Notes: generated by a model from the letters alone, not told the origin. A stretch of 25,456 nucleotides of DNA from CAWKDC01 sp044445605 (GCA_044445605.1 JBIOEA010000032.1:1-25456); one strand, 5' to 3'; positions 6,681 through 14,807 are shown, counted from the stretch's first letter. Translations and numbers: made by a program.

Positions 6681-7967
6681 ATGAGCACTTTTCAGCATAT
6701 TTTGATTATTTTGCTATTGATATCAACGAGTTCATTCTTTTCGTTGTCTGAAATTGCTTTGGCTGCTTCTCGTAAAATACGCTTACAGGCCCGTGCAAAT
6801 GATGGAAATATCAATGCGCAGAAAGTCTTGGCCCTTCAAGAACACCCCGGCAACTTCTTTACGGTAGTCCAAATAGGCCTAAATGCGGTGGCCATTTTAG
6901 GCGGTATTTTAGGGGAATCTGTGTTTACGCCGCATATCATTAACGTCTTTTCGTTGTTTTCTGATGGCACCTGGATACAACCCGTCAGCTTCACATTATC
7001 CATATTTTTGGTGACCTCCTTGTATATTCTTTTTGCAGACTTGATCCCTAAACGATTAGCGATGCTGGCGCCAGAATCAATCGCTCTAGTGATCGTCACA
7101 CCCATGATATTTCTGATTGGCTTGTTGAAACCTTTGGTCTGGCTATTTAACGGCTTAACCAATCTGATATTCAAGTTGTTTAATATTTCAACATTGCGCG
7201 ACGATAAGATCACGCCCGAAGACATCATGGCCATGATGGATGCCGGTGCGCAAGCAGGGGTCTTGCAGCAGCATGAGCATGAATTGATGGGGAATGTGTT
7301 TGAAATGGAATCGCGCTCCGTTGCCTCCGCCATGACACCGCGTGAAAGTTTGATTTATTTCACGAACACTGAATCGCAAGAAGATATCAAATCTAAAATC
7401 GCGCAATACCCGCACGTTAAATTTTTGGTGGTGGAAGACGTTCTTGATCATGTGATTGGGTATGTGGATAGCCGAAACATATTATTGCAGGTCTTGAATA
7501 ATGAGCCCATAAATTTAAAAAAAGAAGGCATGGTTAAATCAGCGTTAATGATTCCTGATACGCTGACCGTTTATGAGGTCTTGGAACAATTTAAATCAGC
7601 CGGTATCGACTTTGCTGTGATTTTAAACGAATACGCGCTCGTGATGGGTGTGATTACATTAAAAGACGTCATGAGCATGGTCATGGGTGAACTTATTAGC
7701 TATACGGAAGATCAAATTGTTCAGCGTGATGCGGATTCCTGGTTAGTAGAAGGCTCAACCCCATTGGCAGATGTCATGCGTGTGCTTGATATTGATGAAT
7801 TCCCCGATCCAGAATGCTATGAGACAATTGCTGGTTTTATGATGTATTCGTTACGTAAAATTCCTAAAAGAACAGATTTTGTGATTTTAGGCCGCTACAA
7901 GTTCGAAGTGGTTGACATTGATAATTATAAAATTGACCAGTTACTGGTAACAAAAATGGCAACGTAG
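6681..7967 (+). CDS. paeA: PaeA/YtfL-type inner-membrane transporter, CNNM-CBS-CorC/HlyC domains
   Basis: 428 residues, very like E. coli YtfL (PaeA) along its whole length. The order is: CNNM (DUF21) membrane domain with about four helices (1-190) including SSFFSLSEIALAASRKIRLQ (16-35) and FFTVVQIGLNAVAILGG; a paired CBS domain (about 205-335) beginning SVASAMTPRE; and a CorC/HlyC C-terminal domain with DVMRVLDIDEFPDPECYETI and the end KFEVVDIDNYKIDQLLV. E. coli PaeA is reported to export the polyamines cadaverine and putrescine; related CNNM proteins move divalent cations. Substrate here is inferred from similarity. The frame is open from 6576, but the ATG at 6681 with AAGG ahead matches the family start. 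The next gene begins three bases after the stop, so they form an operon. Confidence 0.92.
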   Translation: MSTFQHILIILLLISTSSFFSLSEIALAASRKIRLQARANDGNINAQKVLALQEHPGNFFTVVQIGLNAVAILGGILGESVFTPHIINVFSLFSDGTWIQPVSFTLSIFLVTSLYILFADLIPKRLAMLAPESIALVIVTPMIFLIGLLKPLVWLFNGLTNLIFKLFNISTLRDDKITPEDIMAMMDAGAQAGVLQQHEHELMGNVFEMESRSVASAMTPRESLIYFTNTESQEDIKSKIAQYPHVKFLVVEDVLDHVIGYVDSRNILLQVLNNEPINLKKEGMVKSALMIPDTLTVYEVLEQFKSAGIDFAVILNEYALVMGVITLKDVMSMVMGELISYTEDQIVQRDADSWLVEGSTPLADVMRVLDIDEFPDPECYETIAGFMMYSLRKIPKRTDFVILGRYKFEVVDIDNYKIDQLLVTKMAT

Positions 7968-7970
7968 CTT

Positions 7971-8885
7971 ATGAATATTCAAGATCTCCTCAAAAAGTTA
8001 TTCCCTGGTAAAGAAGATGCCTGGATGAGCTTATTAACAGCAACGGGGATTGTTAATCTGCATGATTTCAGTGCAGAGGGTACCCCCATCGAACTGATCG
8101 ATAATTTAAATGCATGTATGCAAAAACTTTGGCTCAGGCCGCCAGGAAAAGAGCGTTGGGATGTGATTGATGATCATTTGACTGAGTCTCAGCAGAAAAC
8201 TATTTTTAATGCGTTGCAGGTTATCGGCTTGTACGATCCTGTTGAGCCGACACAATCCCATTATGATGCGGTTATTTTGATGGATGGGTGGGAGCATAGT
8301 GCTTGTTTACGCATCGATTATTTAGTCAAATATTGGAACAAGGGTGTCAGATTTAAGCGTTTGTATGTGATGGTCATTGATCGTCCCTTAGATAAGGTGC
8401 ATGAGCCCATTTGGCGTACCTTAGAGTCTTTGGGGTTGGCTACGAATGAAACTGAGATGATGAAATACCTTGTCAATAAAGCCATGAAACAACCAGGCGT
8501 ATTTGAAGGCGTTGATATTGTTTATGTACATGCGCATGGGCAACGTACCGCAACACGTGCGACAACATCGGATAATTTCATCAGCTGGGAACAGCATCAT
8601 GGCGTAGGGCGCCCAGAATATTATCATGACCATAAGATATTGATCGTGACCAACCAACCCTATGTGGCGTATCAGGGGGCCGTTGCTGCGCAACACTTAT
8701 CTAAAAACTTTACAACCATGGCACACACTGTGTCTGGAAAAGAAACGCATTTCATTATTTTTGGCAAATATGAACTTGAATCCATTGGGGATAAGTGGGA
8801 GCTTTCGCAGTTTGCCGTTGGATTGGATACGTTGGCGCGCTATGTTTATTCATCCCGAGAGCGCTGGCATCAGTTGTTTGCTTGA
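7971..8885 (+). CDS. Conserved-looking hypothetical protein coupled to paeA
   Basis: 304 residues, soluble, no signal peptide. I do not recognise it with certainty. Residues 1-90 are helical; the second part (about 98-300) alternates strands and helices in a Rossmann-like manner: HYDAVILMDG, FKRLYVMVID, NETEMMKYLVNKAM, VDIVYVHA, RTATRATTSDN, HKILIVTNQPYVAYQ. That order (acidic residue in a helix, then a T-x-D-N turn, then a 'VTN' strand) recalls the DUF218/YdcF-SanA fold, but the match is weak. It starts three bases after the paeA stop, so it is very likely co-transcribed and may act with that transporter. Its stop lies two bases from the convergent beta-lactamase stop. Confidence 0.75.
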   Translation: MNIQDLLKKLFPGKEDAWMSLLTATGIVNLHDFSAEGTPIELIDNLNACMQKLWLRPPGKERWDVIDDHLTESQQKTIFNALQVIGLYDPVEPTQSHYDAVILMDGWEHSACLRIDYLVKYWNKGVRFKRLYVMVIDRPLDKVHEPIWRTLESLGLATNETEMMKYLVNKAMKQPGVFEGVDIVYVHAHGQRTATRATTSDNFISWEQHHGVGRPEYYHDHKILIVTNQPYVAYQGAVAAQHLSKNFTTMAHTVSGKETHFIIFGKYELESIGDKWELSQFAVGLDTLARYVYSSRERWHQLFA

Positions 8886-8887
8886 GA

Positions 8888-10048
8888 TCACTGGCTCAGC
8901 AAAATCGCGCGGCCCATGTGTACAAGCTCCGCGCTCGTGATGTAACGATTCACTAATAACACGACACCGGCTTGTTGGTTTGGAATGACAGCCATGTAAG
9001 AGCGGAATCCGCCTGATGCACCTGTTTTTTCCATTAAGGCATCGCCATTAAAAAAGGGCGATTGGGAATAGAGCGTGGCAGGGTAGGGGCCACCTTTAAT
9101 AGGTCCCGTTAATAATTTAGTTTTATTTTTGATAGGATCTGGATGAATGATCCATGCTAATCCTTGTTGAAAGCGAGAGGTTTGCGCGTACGTGGTTTGT
9201 GTGACTTTCATCGCATCCGCAATCCACTGAGGCGTACCAGGCAAACGAAGCGCCGCCCTTAAAAAGATCGCCATATCGCGACCTGATGATTTCAATGCAC
9301 CTGTTGCCGGGAAAATCCAGTCACTATTCGGTGGGTTCATCCAGACCGTCATGTTTCGACGCGGCGCGGTGCCTCCCCCAATCGTATAGCCCTGAGCATA
9401 GCGAGACATTAAGCTGTCTGGAATCATTCCTGCACTGGAGCGCATGCCCAATGGGCGGAAAATCTTTTCAGCAAACAGTTCATAAATGCTTTTTTGGGTT
9501 TGCTTTTCAAGCGAATAACCGATTAATCCCATATTGACGTTCGAATAGAGCCAAGAAGCACCTACGTTCGTCGGATTTTTCCATTTCGATAAATAGGTCG
9601 CCAATTTTTTTCGTGAATTGATAGACTTGGGCACATTAAAAGGCAAGCCCGAGGTATGCGTGGCTAAATTCCCCAATTTGATTTGACTGAATTTGTTGTT
9701 GGCCGATCCCGGTATGTCGGGAACATAGGGTAATACCGGATCACTTAAACGCATGGTGCCGGCTTTCATTTGGTCGGCCAATAAGACTGTCGTGAAAATT
9801 TTGGTGAGGGAGGCAATCTCAAAAATAGTATCAGCCGTCATCGGGGCTTTTGTCTTTTTATCAGCATAGCCCAGATAATAAGAAGTCGTTTTTCCGTTGG
9901 CATACACTTCTACCACAGCGCCTGGAATGCCATTTCGTTTCATCCAACGGGTAAGTTTTTCTTCCATTGGGTCTGCAGCAAATGCTTGGATAGCAGCAAG
10001 CGATAAAATGCATATCATTAATTGGATAAGACCGGCTCTTAACCTCAT
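8888..10048 (-). CDS. Class C (AmpC-type) serine beta-lactamase, periplasmic
   Basis: 386 residues, the normal class C length. A signal peptide (1-24, hydrophobic core GLIQLMICILSLAAIQAFA, cleavage before A25 or D26) directs it to the periplasm. All three active-site motifs are present and well spaced: S80-L-T-K83 (nucleophile and base), Y168-S-N170, and K341-T-G343 in LMEKTGASGGF. The last is followed by the class C pattern G-G-F-x-S-Y-x-A-V-I-P-N. Such enzymes hydrolyse beta-lactams, mainly cephalosporins; some relatives are peptidoglycan DD-peptidases or esterases, so resistance is not certain. No ampR regulator is adjacent, so it is probably expressed constitutively. A GAGGA ribosome binding site precedes the ATG at 10048. 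Confidence 0.9.
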   Translation of the reverse strand: MRLRAGLIQLMICILSLAAIQAFAADPMEEKLTRWMKRNGIPGAVVEVYANGKTTSYYLGYADKKTKAPMTADTIFEIASLTKIFTTVLLADQMKAGTMRLSDPVLPYVPDIPGSANNKFSQIKLGNLATHTSGLPFNVPKSINSRKKLATYLSKWKNPTNVGASWLYSNVNMGLIGYSLEKQTQKSIYELFAEKIFRPLGMRSSAGMIPDSLMSRYAQGYTIGGGTAPRRNMTVWMNPPNSDWIFPATGALKSSGRDMAIFLRAALRLPGTPQWIADAMKVTQTTYAQTSRFQQGLAWIIHPDPIKNKTKLLTGPIKGGPYPATLYSQSPFFNGDALMEKTGASGGFRSYMAVIPNQQAGVVLLVNRYITSAELVHMGRAILLSQ

Positions 10049-10168
10049 TCAGATTCCTCACTGATAGTCACGTTTAGACGAGAATTTACCACGTAAAGAA
10101 TAGCAGGTTACGCGCCATTCTACATCATCCTATTTGAGGTTTTCTCAGAAAATTGATAAGTGGCATGA

Positions 10169-10198
10169 GTGACAAATCGTACTAGTATAAGGCATAAT
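10169..10198 (+). promoter_or_regulatory. Promoter of the PhnA-domain gene
   Basis: GTGACA (10169-10174), 18-base spacer, CATAAT (10193-10198); each box has one mismatch to consensus. The ATG at 10227 lies 28 bases downstream. Confidence 0.55.
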
Positions 10199-10226
10199 GC
10201 CCAAACACTTAACCAGGAGGATAGTC

Positions 10227-10439
10227 ATGAGCGTTAGAGACAGCAATGGTACAGAATTAAATAATGGCGATTCAGTGACCGTCATCAAGGATTTGAAAGT
10301 GAAGGGAACCTCTGACACGATTAAACGCGGAACCACTTTCAAGAATATTCGTCTGATTGAAGATGATGAAGAGAATGTTGAATGTGGTTCGGGGCGTAAT
10401 ACGGTCGTGCTTAAGGTGTGCTTCCTTAAGAAAGCTTAA
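10227..10439 (+). CDS. Stand-alone PhnA C-terminal domain protein (YjdM-like, no zinc ribbon)
   Basis: 70 residues corresponding to the C-terminal SH3-like domain of YjdM/PhnA proteins: VRDSNGTELNNGDSVTVIKD (3-22), LKVKGTSDTIKRGTTFKNIRL (23-43), then an acidic turn and a final strand with VVLKVCFLKKA. The N-terminal zinc ribbon of full-length YjdM is absent, and the clean promoter and strong AGGAGG site just ahead of the ATG show that this short form is the intact gene, not a fragment. Despite the historical name, the protein is not a demonstrated phosphonate enzyme, and its role is unknown. The frame opens at 10197 but that ATG overlaps the -10 box. A hairpin terminator follows. Confidence 0.88.
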   Translation: MSVRDSNGTELNNGDSVTVIKDLKVKGTSDTIKRGTTFKNIRLIEDDEENVECGSGRNTVVLKVCFLKKA

Positions 10440-10450
10440 GCACGGGTAGG

Positions 10451-10478
10451 GGGCGAAATATCTTTCGCCCTCTTCCTC
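10451..10478 (+). terminator. Hairpin terminator after the PhnA-domain gene
   Basis: GGGCGAAA (10451-10458), loop TATC, TTTCGCCC (10463-10470), then TCTTCCT. A perfect 8-bp stem with a modest pyrimidine tail. It lies between two convergent genes and may serve both. Confidence 0.65.
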
Positions 10479-10487
10479 GGCTCCAAC

Positions 10488-10775
10488 CTATTTGTTTGAA
10501 TAGGGGAAATATCCTAATGTGTATACAATGGTATTGGAGTCTGTATCTGTCCCAAGCAATTGCATATTCTCAATGGACAACGCTTTTAAGGTGGCAGCAC
10601 AGCCGGCGCTAGGATTAGCAGTGCTGTCATAGCTCACTGAGAAGGCGGAGACCAGCAAAGTAGCTGTTTTGCAGGAAACCACAGCGTGATCCCCATAGCT
10701 AGCGGTTCCAGCCATAGCGCCAAATGAGGCGGTTAAGCAGGCTACGGCCACTAAACGATTTAAAACGGTCATCAT
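10488..10775 (-). CDS. Small exported protein of unknown function
   Basis: 95 residues with a classical signal peptide: MMTVLNRLVAVACLTASFG followed by AMA-G, cleavage near residue 22. The mature part is about 73 residues, polar, with two cysteines (SC-K near 35 and GC-A near 59) that could form a disulfide, and ends in an aromatic segment YTLGYFPYSNK. I do not recognise the family. The ATG at 10775 is chosen over one at 10808 because AGGAG sits six bases ahead and it gives a proper signal peptide. It is probably periplasmic or secreted. Confidence 0.72.
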   Translation of the reverse strand: MMTVLNRLVAVACLTASFGAMAGTASYGDHAVVSCKTATLLVSAFSVSYDSTANPSAGCAATLKALSIENMQLLGTDTDSNTIVYTLGYFPYSNK

Positions 10776-10885
10776 ATAAAGCTCCTGTCTAAGGTTGTTG
10801 ACCTCCAAAGGGTACTATAGGGAAGTCAGGGAAAGCAATAGATAGGCTAATATTTCACTATACCTCTCGCAACTGGAAGGCCCCC

Positions 10886-11647
10886 ATGCAAAATGACCAA
10901 GCCAAGATGGCATTCGCCAAAGTCCCTGAAGTGACGCTACTATTCTGGATCATGAAAATTGTTGCCACGACGCTGGGAGAAACGGGTGGTGATACGTTGT
11001 CCATGTCTATAGGCTTAGGTTATCTTGTCAGTACTTTTCTATTTGCATTTATATTTATTGCCGCTGTTTATATTCAAATCAAATCGGATAAATTTCATCC
11101 GGTTTATTATTGGTCGACTATTGTCGCCACGACAACGGTAGGGACGACATTAGCAGATTTCGCGGATCGTTCGATGGGAGTAGGCTATGCAGGCGGAACT
11201 TTATTTTTACTATTCTTATTAATTACTTCTTTTACAGCCTGGTATAAAACACTGGGCTCCGTATCGATCAATACGATTGCGACTCCGAAGGAAGAAGCAT
11301 TTTATTGGATGACCATTATGTTCTCACAAACACTGGGAACAGCTTTAGGGGATTGGGTAGCCGATAGTGCTGGGTTCGGTTATATTGGTAGCGCTGTGAT
11401 ATTCGGTTCGATACTGATTGTATTGACATTAATGTATTACTTCACGAAGTTGTCGAGAACAGCGTTGTTTTGGATGGCATTTGTATTAACGCGTCCACTC
11501 GGGGCTGTCTTGGGTGATTTTTTAGACAAACCCATCGACCATGGTGGATTGGATTTAAGCCGCTGGGTTGTCTCGTTGATATTATTAGCATTCATTGCCG
11601 GATGCATTTACTTTCTACCGCAGAAAGCGGCGGAGAGGGGGCATTGA
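10886..11647 (+). CDS. Multi-pass membrane protein with four DUF347 repeats (COG4705 type)
   Basis: 253 residues made of four repeats of the DUF347 type, each a pair of membrane helices with a motif of the form (F/Y)-W-x-x-(K/I)-...-T-x-G-(E/T)-x-x-x-D-...-G-Y. They are at about 20-46 (FWIMKIVATTLGETGGD), 74-103 (YWSTIVATTTVGTTLADF), 140-170 (YWMTIMFSQTLGTALGDW) and 196-226 (FWMAFVLTRPLGAVLGDF). The regularly placed acidic residues inside hydrophobic segments suggest ion or small-solute binding, but no substrate is established for the family. It is full length. The ATG follows a GGAAGG site by five bases. Confidence 0.88.
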   Translation: MQNDQAKMAFAKVPEVTLLFWIMKIVATTLGETGGDTLSMSIGLGYLVSTFLFAFIFIAAVYIQIKSDKFHPVYYWSTIVATTTVGTTLADFADRSMGVGYAGGTLFLLFLLITSFTAWYKTLGSVSINTIATPKEEAFYWMTIMFSQTLGTALGDWVADSAGFGYIGSAVIFGSILIVLTLMYYFTKLSRTALFWMAFVLTRPLGAVLGDFLDKPIDHGGLDLSRWVVSLILLAFIAGCIYFLPQKAAERGH

Positions 11648-11655
11648 ATGCGCTC

Positions 11656-11676
11656 ATATCGATTACAAACCGATAT
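11656..11676. promoter_or_regulatory. Inverted repeat ahead of the RHH gene, possible operator
   Basis: ATATCG (11656-11661) and CGATAT (11671-11676) form a perfect 6-bp dyad with a nine-base centre in the 82-base gap before the ribbon-helix-helix gene. Antitoxin-like RHH proteins often bind such dyads upstream of their own operon; this use is inference. Confidence 0.3.
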
Positions 11677-11729
11677 CGCACATCGCTCTTGATTATGCGC
11701 TATCATCTAATATTGCACAGGAAGCTCAT

Positions 11730-11990
11730 ATGCAACACCCTCAAACACAAAAAGTCACTGCAAACTTGCCCATCGACCTTCTGAAGAAAGCTCAAGAAAT
11801 TACTGGGATGGGGCTGACTGAAACCATCAAAATAGCTTTAATGCAGTTGTCTCAATTTCAGGTCTATGATAACCTGCGCAAAATGCGTGGTATGGTTGAA
11901 TTTACAATTGAAAAGGAAGAAGATCTCATTTCCTTTTTTAAGAAATCTCCACTCTACGGAGTCGAGTTGGATCTTGATAGGGAAATGTAA
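11730..11990 (+). CDS. Ribbon-helix-helix antitoxin-like protein (VapB-like)
   Basis: 86 residues. The N-terminal half reads as a ribbon-helix-helix DNA-binding unit: strand KVTANLP (8-14), helix IDLLKKAQEITG (15-26), turn GMGLTETIKIALMQLSQF (26-43). The rest (YDNLRKMRGMVEFTIEKEED and an acidic end) resembles the toxin-wrapping tail of VapB-type antitoxins, where R-x-x-x-L-R-x-x-R-G is common. The ATG at 11730 is chosen for its AGGAAG site five bases ahead; the frame upstream overlaps the previous gene. The stop overlaps the next ATG (TAATG), the layout of an antitoxin-toxin pair, but the partner is a YgjP-type metallopeptidase rather than a PIN nuclease. It probably autoregulates. Confidence 0.75.
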   Translation: MQHPQTQKVTANLPIDLLKKAQEITGMGLTETIKIALMQLSQFQVYDNLRKMRGMVEFTIEKEEDLISFFKKSPLYGVELDLDREM

Positions 11991-12682
11991 TGATAACGAT
12001 CAGCGTTGATGGCATTATGATAGAAGTTCAGCGAAAAAAAATGAAGCATATGACGATGCGTGTATGCCCGCCGAATGGCACAGTTAAAATATCAGCACCG
12101 CTTCGCAGTTCAGAGATGTCGATTCGTCATTTTGCTTTATCGCATATCGAATGGATTCAAAAGCATCAAGTGGCTTATCAAGGGAGCCACCCAGATCAAG
12201 CCTATACTTACATCACTGGTGAGCGACATTTTTTGCAAGGCCGTGAATATATCCTTCGCGTGCATGAAGGGGTAAAAAAACCGGACGTCAACATCAGCGA
12301 CGACACTTATATCGATATGTTTGTGCCCGCTGCGGCCTCACAAGAATACCGTGAAAAAGTGTTGAATCAATTTTATCGTCAGTTATTACGCTCTCAGCTC
12401 GATACACTGATTCCACTCTGGGAAAGCAAGACCGGTTTGAGCGCTGTACACTATCAGTTAAGGCTCATGAAATCTCGCTGGGGATCGTGCCATCCTCGTA
12501 AACGTAAAATTTGCCTCAATCTCTCGCTGATAAAATATCCCACTGTTTGTTTGGAATATGTGATCGTGCATGAGCTGGTCCATTTTCTAGAGGCTTCACA
12601 TAATGCCCGTTTTAAATCGCTGATGGACAAATTCATGCCGGAATGGCGGAGCTATAAAGCACTATTTAATAAGGTATCATGA
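11990..12682 (+). CDS. YgjP-type zinc metallopeptidase (DUF45, M48-like)
   Basis: 230 residues, typical for the YgjP/DUF45 family. The zinc site is complete: H194-E-L-V-H198 followed by H204 (HELVHFLEASHNARF). The family signature M-K-S-R-W-G-S-C (160-167) and NLSLIKYP (177-184) precede it. The N-terminal half (IEVQRKKMKHMTMRV) matches the substrate-side domain. The enzyme is cytosolic (no signal). Physiological targets of the family are poorly known; members often sit beside restriction-modification genes. Here it is coupled by a one-base overlap to an antitoxin-like RHH protein, and the next gene starts four bases after its stop. Confidence 0.9.
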   Translation: MITISVDGIMIEVQRKKMKHMTMRVCPPNGTVKISAPLRSSEMSIRHFALSHIEWIQKHQVAYQGSHPDQAYTYITGERHFLQGREYILRVHEGVKKPDVNISDDTYIDMFVPAAASQEYREKVLNQFYRQLLRSQLDTLIPLWESKTGLSAVHYQLRLMKSRWGSCHPRKRKICLNLSLIKYPTVCLEYVIVHELVHFLEASHNARFKSLMDKFMPEWRSYKALFNKVS

Positions 12683-12686
12683 TCCC

Positions 12687-13934
12687 ATGAGAAGTATAAT
12701 AGAACTCCGTAATATATTGTTAACTTCAATGACTCAACTTCCTTACGATCATGAAGCTTTCTGCGCCACTTTGAGCCAGTACAGTACCGAACAGATTGAC
12801 TCTGTCATTGACGATGTATTGGCAGGGGTCACCGATGGAGAGTTTCGTGCTCAATGGCTCAGTTTTTTAATAGGTGTTTCTGCGGGCGGTTTGCAATTTT
12901 ACTGCATGGTCCCCTGGAATGCCTTTATGTTGCTTATTGACAAGGCCTCCCCAAAAGCAGCTAAGCGTGCGCTCTCTAGACCATTTGTTCCATCTGGGTT
13001 TGCTTCTGGCATATATTCAGTGCTTCATGGCGTCGCCTATTATCGCTCAGCAGGAGAATTGAAATCTTTGTTGGCAAAATTTCCTGGCGTGTATCATCCT
13101 ATGGGCGGCTTCTATAATGGGGCGTTTATTGAAAGCTATAAAACGCTTAATATAGAGAGCATGTTGAGACATGCAAGATCCAGCCCATTAGGTCACGACC
13201 TCGCTAAAAAAATTCTAGTACTATTAAATGCAACGTCGCCAGAGTCCACCGATCGCCTGACACGCTATGTCCACTATGTCAGAGATGACGTATGTGAGTC
13301 TTACTGGCCGTTAGACAGGTTTTTTGCTTCCCTCAAAGATCCTTCGTTTCAAATTGTTTTGGATAACTTTGATGAGGCGCACCTTAAGGTTGTACTTAAC
13401 AATGCGTTGCACTGTTTTAGAAATTATTGCAAGCCAAAGGATTTTATTTTATTGCTTAAAAAGATAATGGATGAGAAGAAGGGCGATGTGTCCATCGATA
13501 TTTGGATGGAAACTCGGCCCACAGATGTCTATACAACCCTTTATCGGGATGACCCATTATTTACGCTTCGCATTTTTGCCCATATGATGAAAAAGGAAAA
13601 ATCATCATCAGTGAGTGCGTCCCAATGTGCTCTGTATCAATCATTGGATCAAAACCTTGCGTTAAATGAACCTGATACATTATTGCTACAAAAGGCGCTG
13701 GTTATCAGCATCGTGAATATTGCGGAATCAGATATTCCTAGATATCCCTCGGAAAAATGGGCCGATATTTCTTCACGTTTGCGCATCCAGTACTCTCAGC
13801 TTGATTTCGGCGACAAGGAAGAAATCAACGGCTCAAGCATGCTGCTTACCTCGCCTAAGGGCAGTCTCTTTGGCAAAGCAGGAGCCTCTAAGCAAGTGGA
13901 AATGGTGACGCTTAAGCCTAGAAATATAGCTTGA
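12687..13934 (+). CDS. Unrecognised 415-residue helical protein in the RHH-metallopeptidase operon
   Basis: I do not recognise this protein. It is mostly alpha-helical and soluble, with a rather hydrophobic part around residues 55-95 (WLSFLIGVSAGGLQFY onward) that is not a clear membrane helix, and a low-complexity serine/glycine-rich C-terminus (INGSSMLLTSPKGSLFGKAG) typical of unstructured tails. The gene starts four bases after the metallopeptidase stop, with only a weak AAGG site, so it is probably read by coupling. It could be a substrate or partner of the metallopeptidase, or a secreted effector: helical bodies with Ser-rich tails are common among Dot/Icm substrates. That is speculation. 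Confidence 0.7.
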   Translation: MRSIIELRNILLTSMTQLPYDHEAFCATLSQYSTEQIDSVIDDVLAGVTDGEFRAQWLSFLIGVSAGGLQFYCMVPWNAFMLLIDKASPKAAKRALSRPFVPSGFASGIYSVLHGVAYYRSAGELKSLLAKFPGVYHPMGGFYNGAFIESYKTLNIESMLRHARSSPLGHDLAKKILVLLNATSPESTDRLTRYVHYVRDDVCESYWPLDRFFASLKDPSFQIVLDNFDEAHLKVVLNNALHCFRNYCKPKDFILLLKKIMDEKKGDVSIDIWMETRPTDVYTTLYRDDPLFTLRIFAHMMKKEKSSSVSASQCALYQSLDQNLALNEPDTLLLQKALVISIVNIAESDIPRYPSEKWADISSRLRIQYSQLDFGDKEEINGSSMLLTSPKGSLFGKAGASKQVEMVTLKPRNIA

Positions 13935-13958
13935 GGAACGGATTTAATTAGCCAAGCT

Positions 13959-13988
13959 TTAACAAGCTGTAAAAAGATAGACTATGAT
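13959..13988 (+). promoter_or_regulatory. Promoter of the outer-membrane protein gene
   Basis: TTAACA (13959-13964), 18-base spacer, TATGAT (13983-13988); one mismatch in each box. About 45 bases before the start codon. Confidence 0.5.
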
Positions 13989-14033
13989 AGATAGTGGCAT
14001 ATTTTATTTAACCTTCATTATGGATCGATGCTC

Positions 14034-14777
14034 ATGAAAAAGTTATATTTCTTAATTCTTCCTTGTTTAATGATATCCACCATGGCACATGCACAATGGA
14101 CTGGCATGTATGCTGGAGGTAACCTAGGTTACGCATGGAACAGTTCGGAGATGGAAACAAAAGTTTCCCATAACGGTACATACTTTATAAGTTCTGATGC
14201 GGACGCGATAGCTGCGGTTGGTTCTGGAAGCTCAACATCTTCTAACGTTCTGGGTGGTGCGCAGGTCGGGTATCACTGGCAGAGCGACAAATTAGTGATT
14301 GGGTTTGAATTTGATGTTAACGCATACGATACGTCGACTACCCGTGAATCCACTGGAGGATATCCTTGCTGCAGCCCATCGACATTCACCATTGAGCAAA
14401 GTGTAGAAACGAACTGGCTAACGACGCTGCGTCCACATGTTGGTTATACCTATGGGAATCTCTTAGCCTATGTTACCGGCGGGCTTGCGGTGGCTGACAT
14501 TCAAAGTACGAGTAAGTTTTACGATGATTTTGGCACTAATGCTTATGAAAAGTCTTCCGCATCGTCTACTAGAGCCGGATGGACAGCTGGCGCTGGGGTA
14601 GAATATTCGCTCAGTACGGCTTGGTCTATTGGTGCCCAGTATTTGTACACCTCTTTTGGCAGCATTTCTTCGTCAGGGGAATTGACTGATGACGTGGGGG
14701 AAGTAGCAGGGCTGGAGCATGATGCCGATTTGACTTCAAATATACTTCGTCTGAATGTCAATTGTCATTTTGGATAG
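14034..14777 (+). CDS. Omp25/Omp31-type outer-membrane beta-barrel protein
   Basis: 247 residues. A signal peptide (MKKLYFLILPCLMISTMAHA, cleavage before Q21) is followed by WTGMYAGGNLGYAW, the hallmark start of the Omp25/31 ('porin family', OmpA-like transmembrane barrel) proteins. The rest shows alternating aromatic strands: VLGGAQVGYHWQ, LVIGFEFDVNAY, WLTTLRPHVGYTYGNLLAYV, AGWTAGAGVEYSL, WSIGAQYLYTSFG, and a last strand ILRLNVNCHFG. This predicts an eight-stranded barrel with long polar loops. Two adjacent cysteines (CC) in one loop are unusual. The ATG at 14034 is chosen because GGA at 14022-14024 is nine bases away; 14028 is possible and would add two residues. Such proteins are often surface antigens. 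Confidence 0.88.
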   Translation: MKKLYFLILPCLMISTMAHAQWTGMYAGGNLGYAWNSSEMETKVSHNGTYFISSDADAIAAVGSGSSTSSNVLGGAQVGYHWQSDKLVIGFEFDVNAYDTSTTRESTGGYPCCSPSTFTIEQSVETNWLTTLRPHVGYTYGNLLAYVTGGLAVADIQSTSKFYDDFGTNAYEKSSASSTRAGWTAGAGVEYSLSTAWSIGAQYLYTSFGSISSSGELTDDVGEVAGLEHDADLTSNILRLNVNCHFG

Positions 14778-14807
14778 CGTGCAGATCTTTGCTTCGCTAG
14801 CGCAGAG

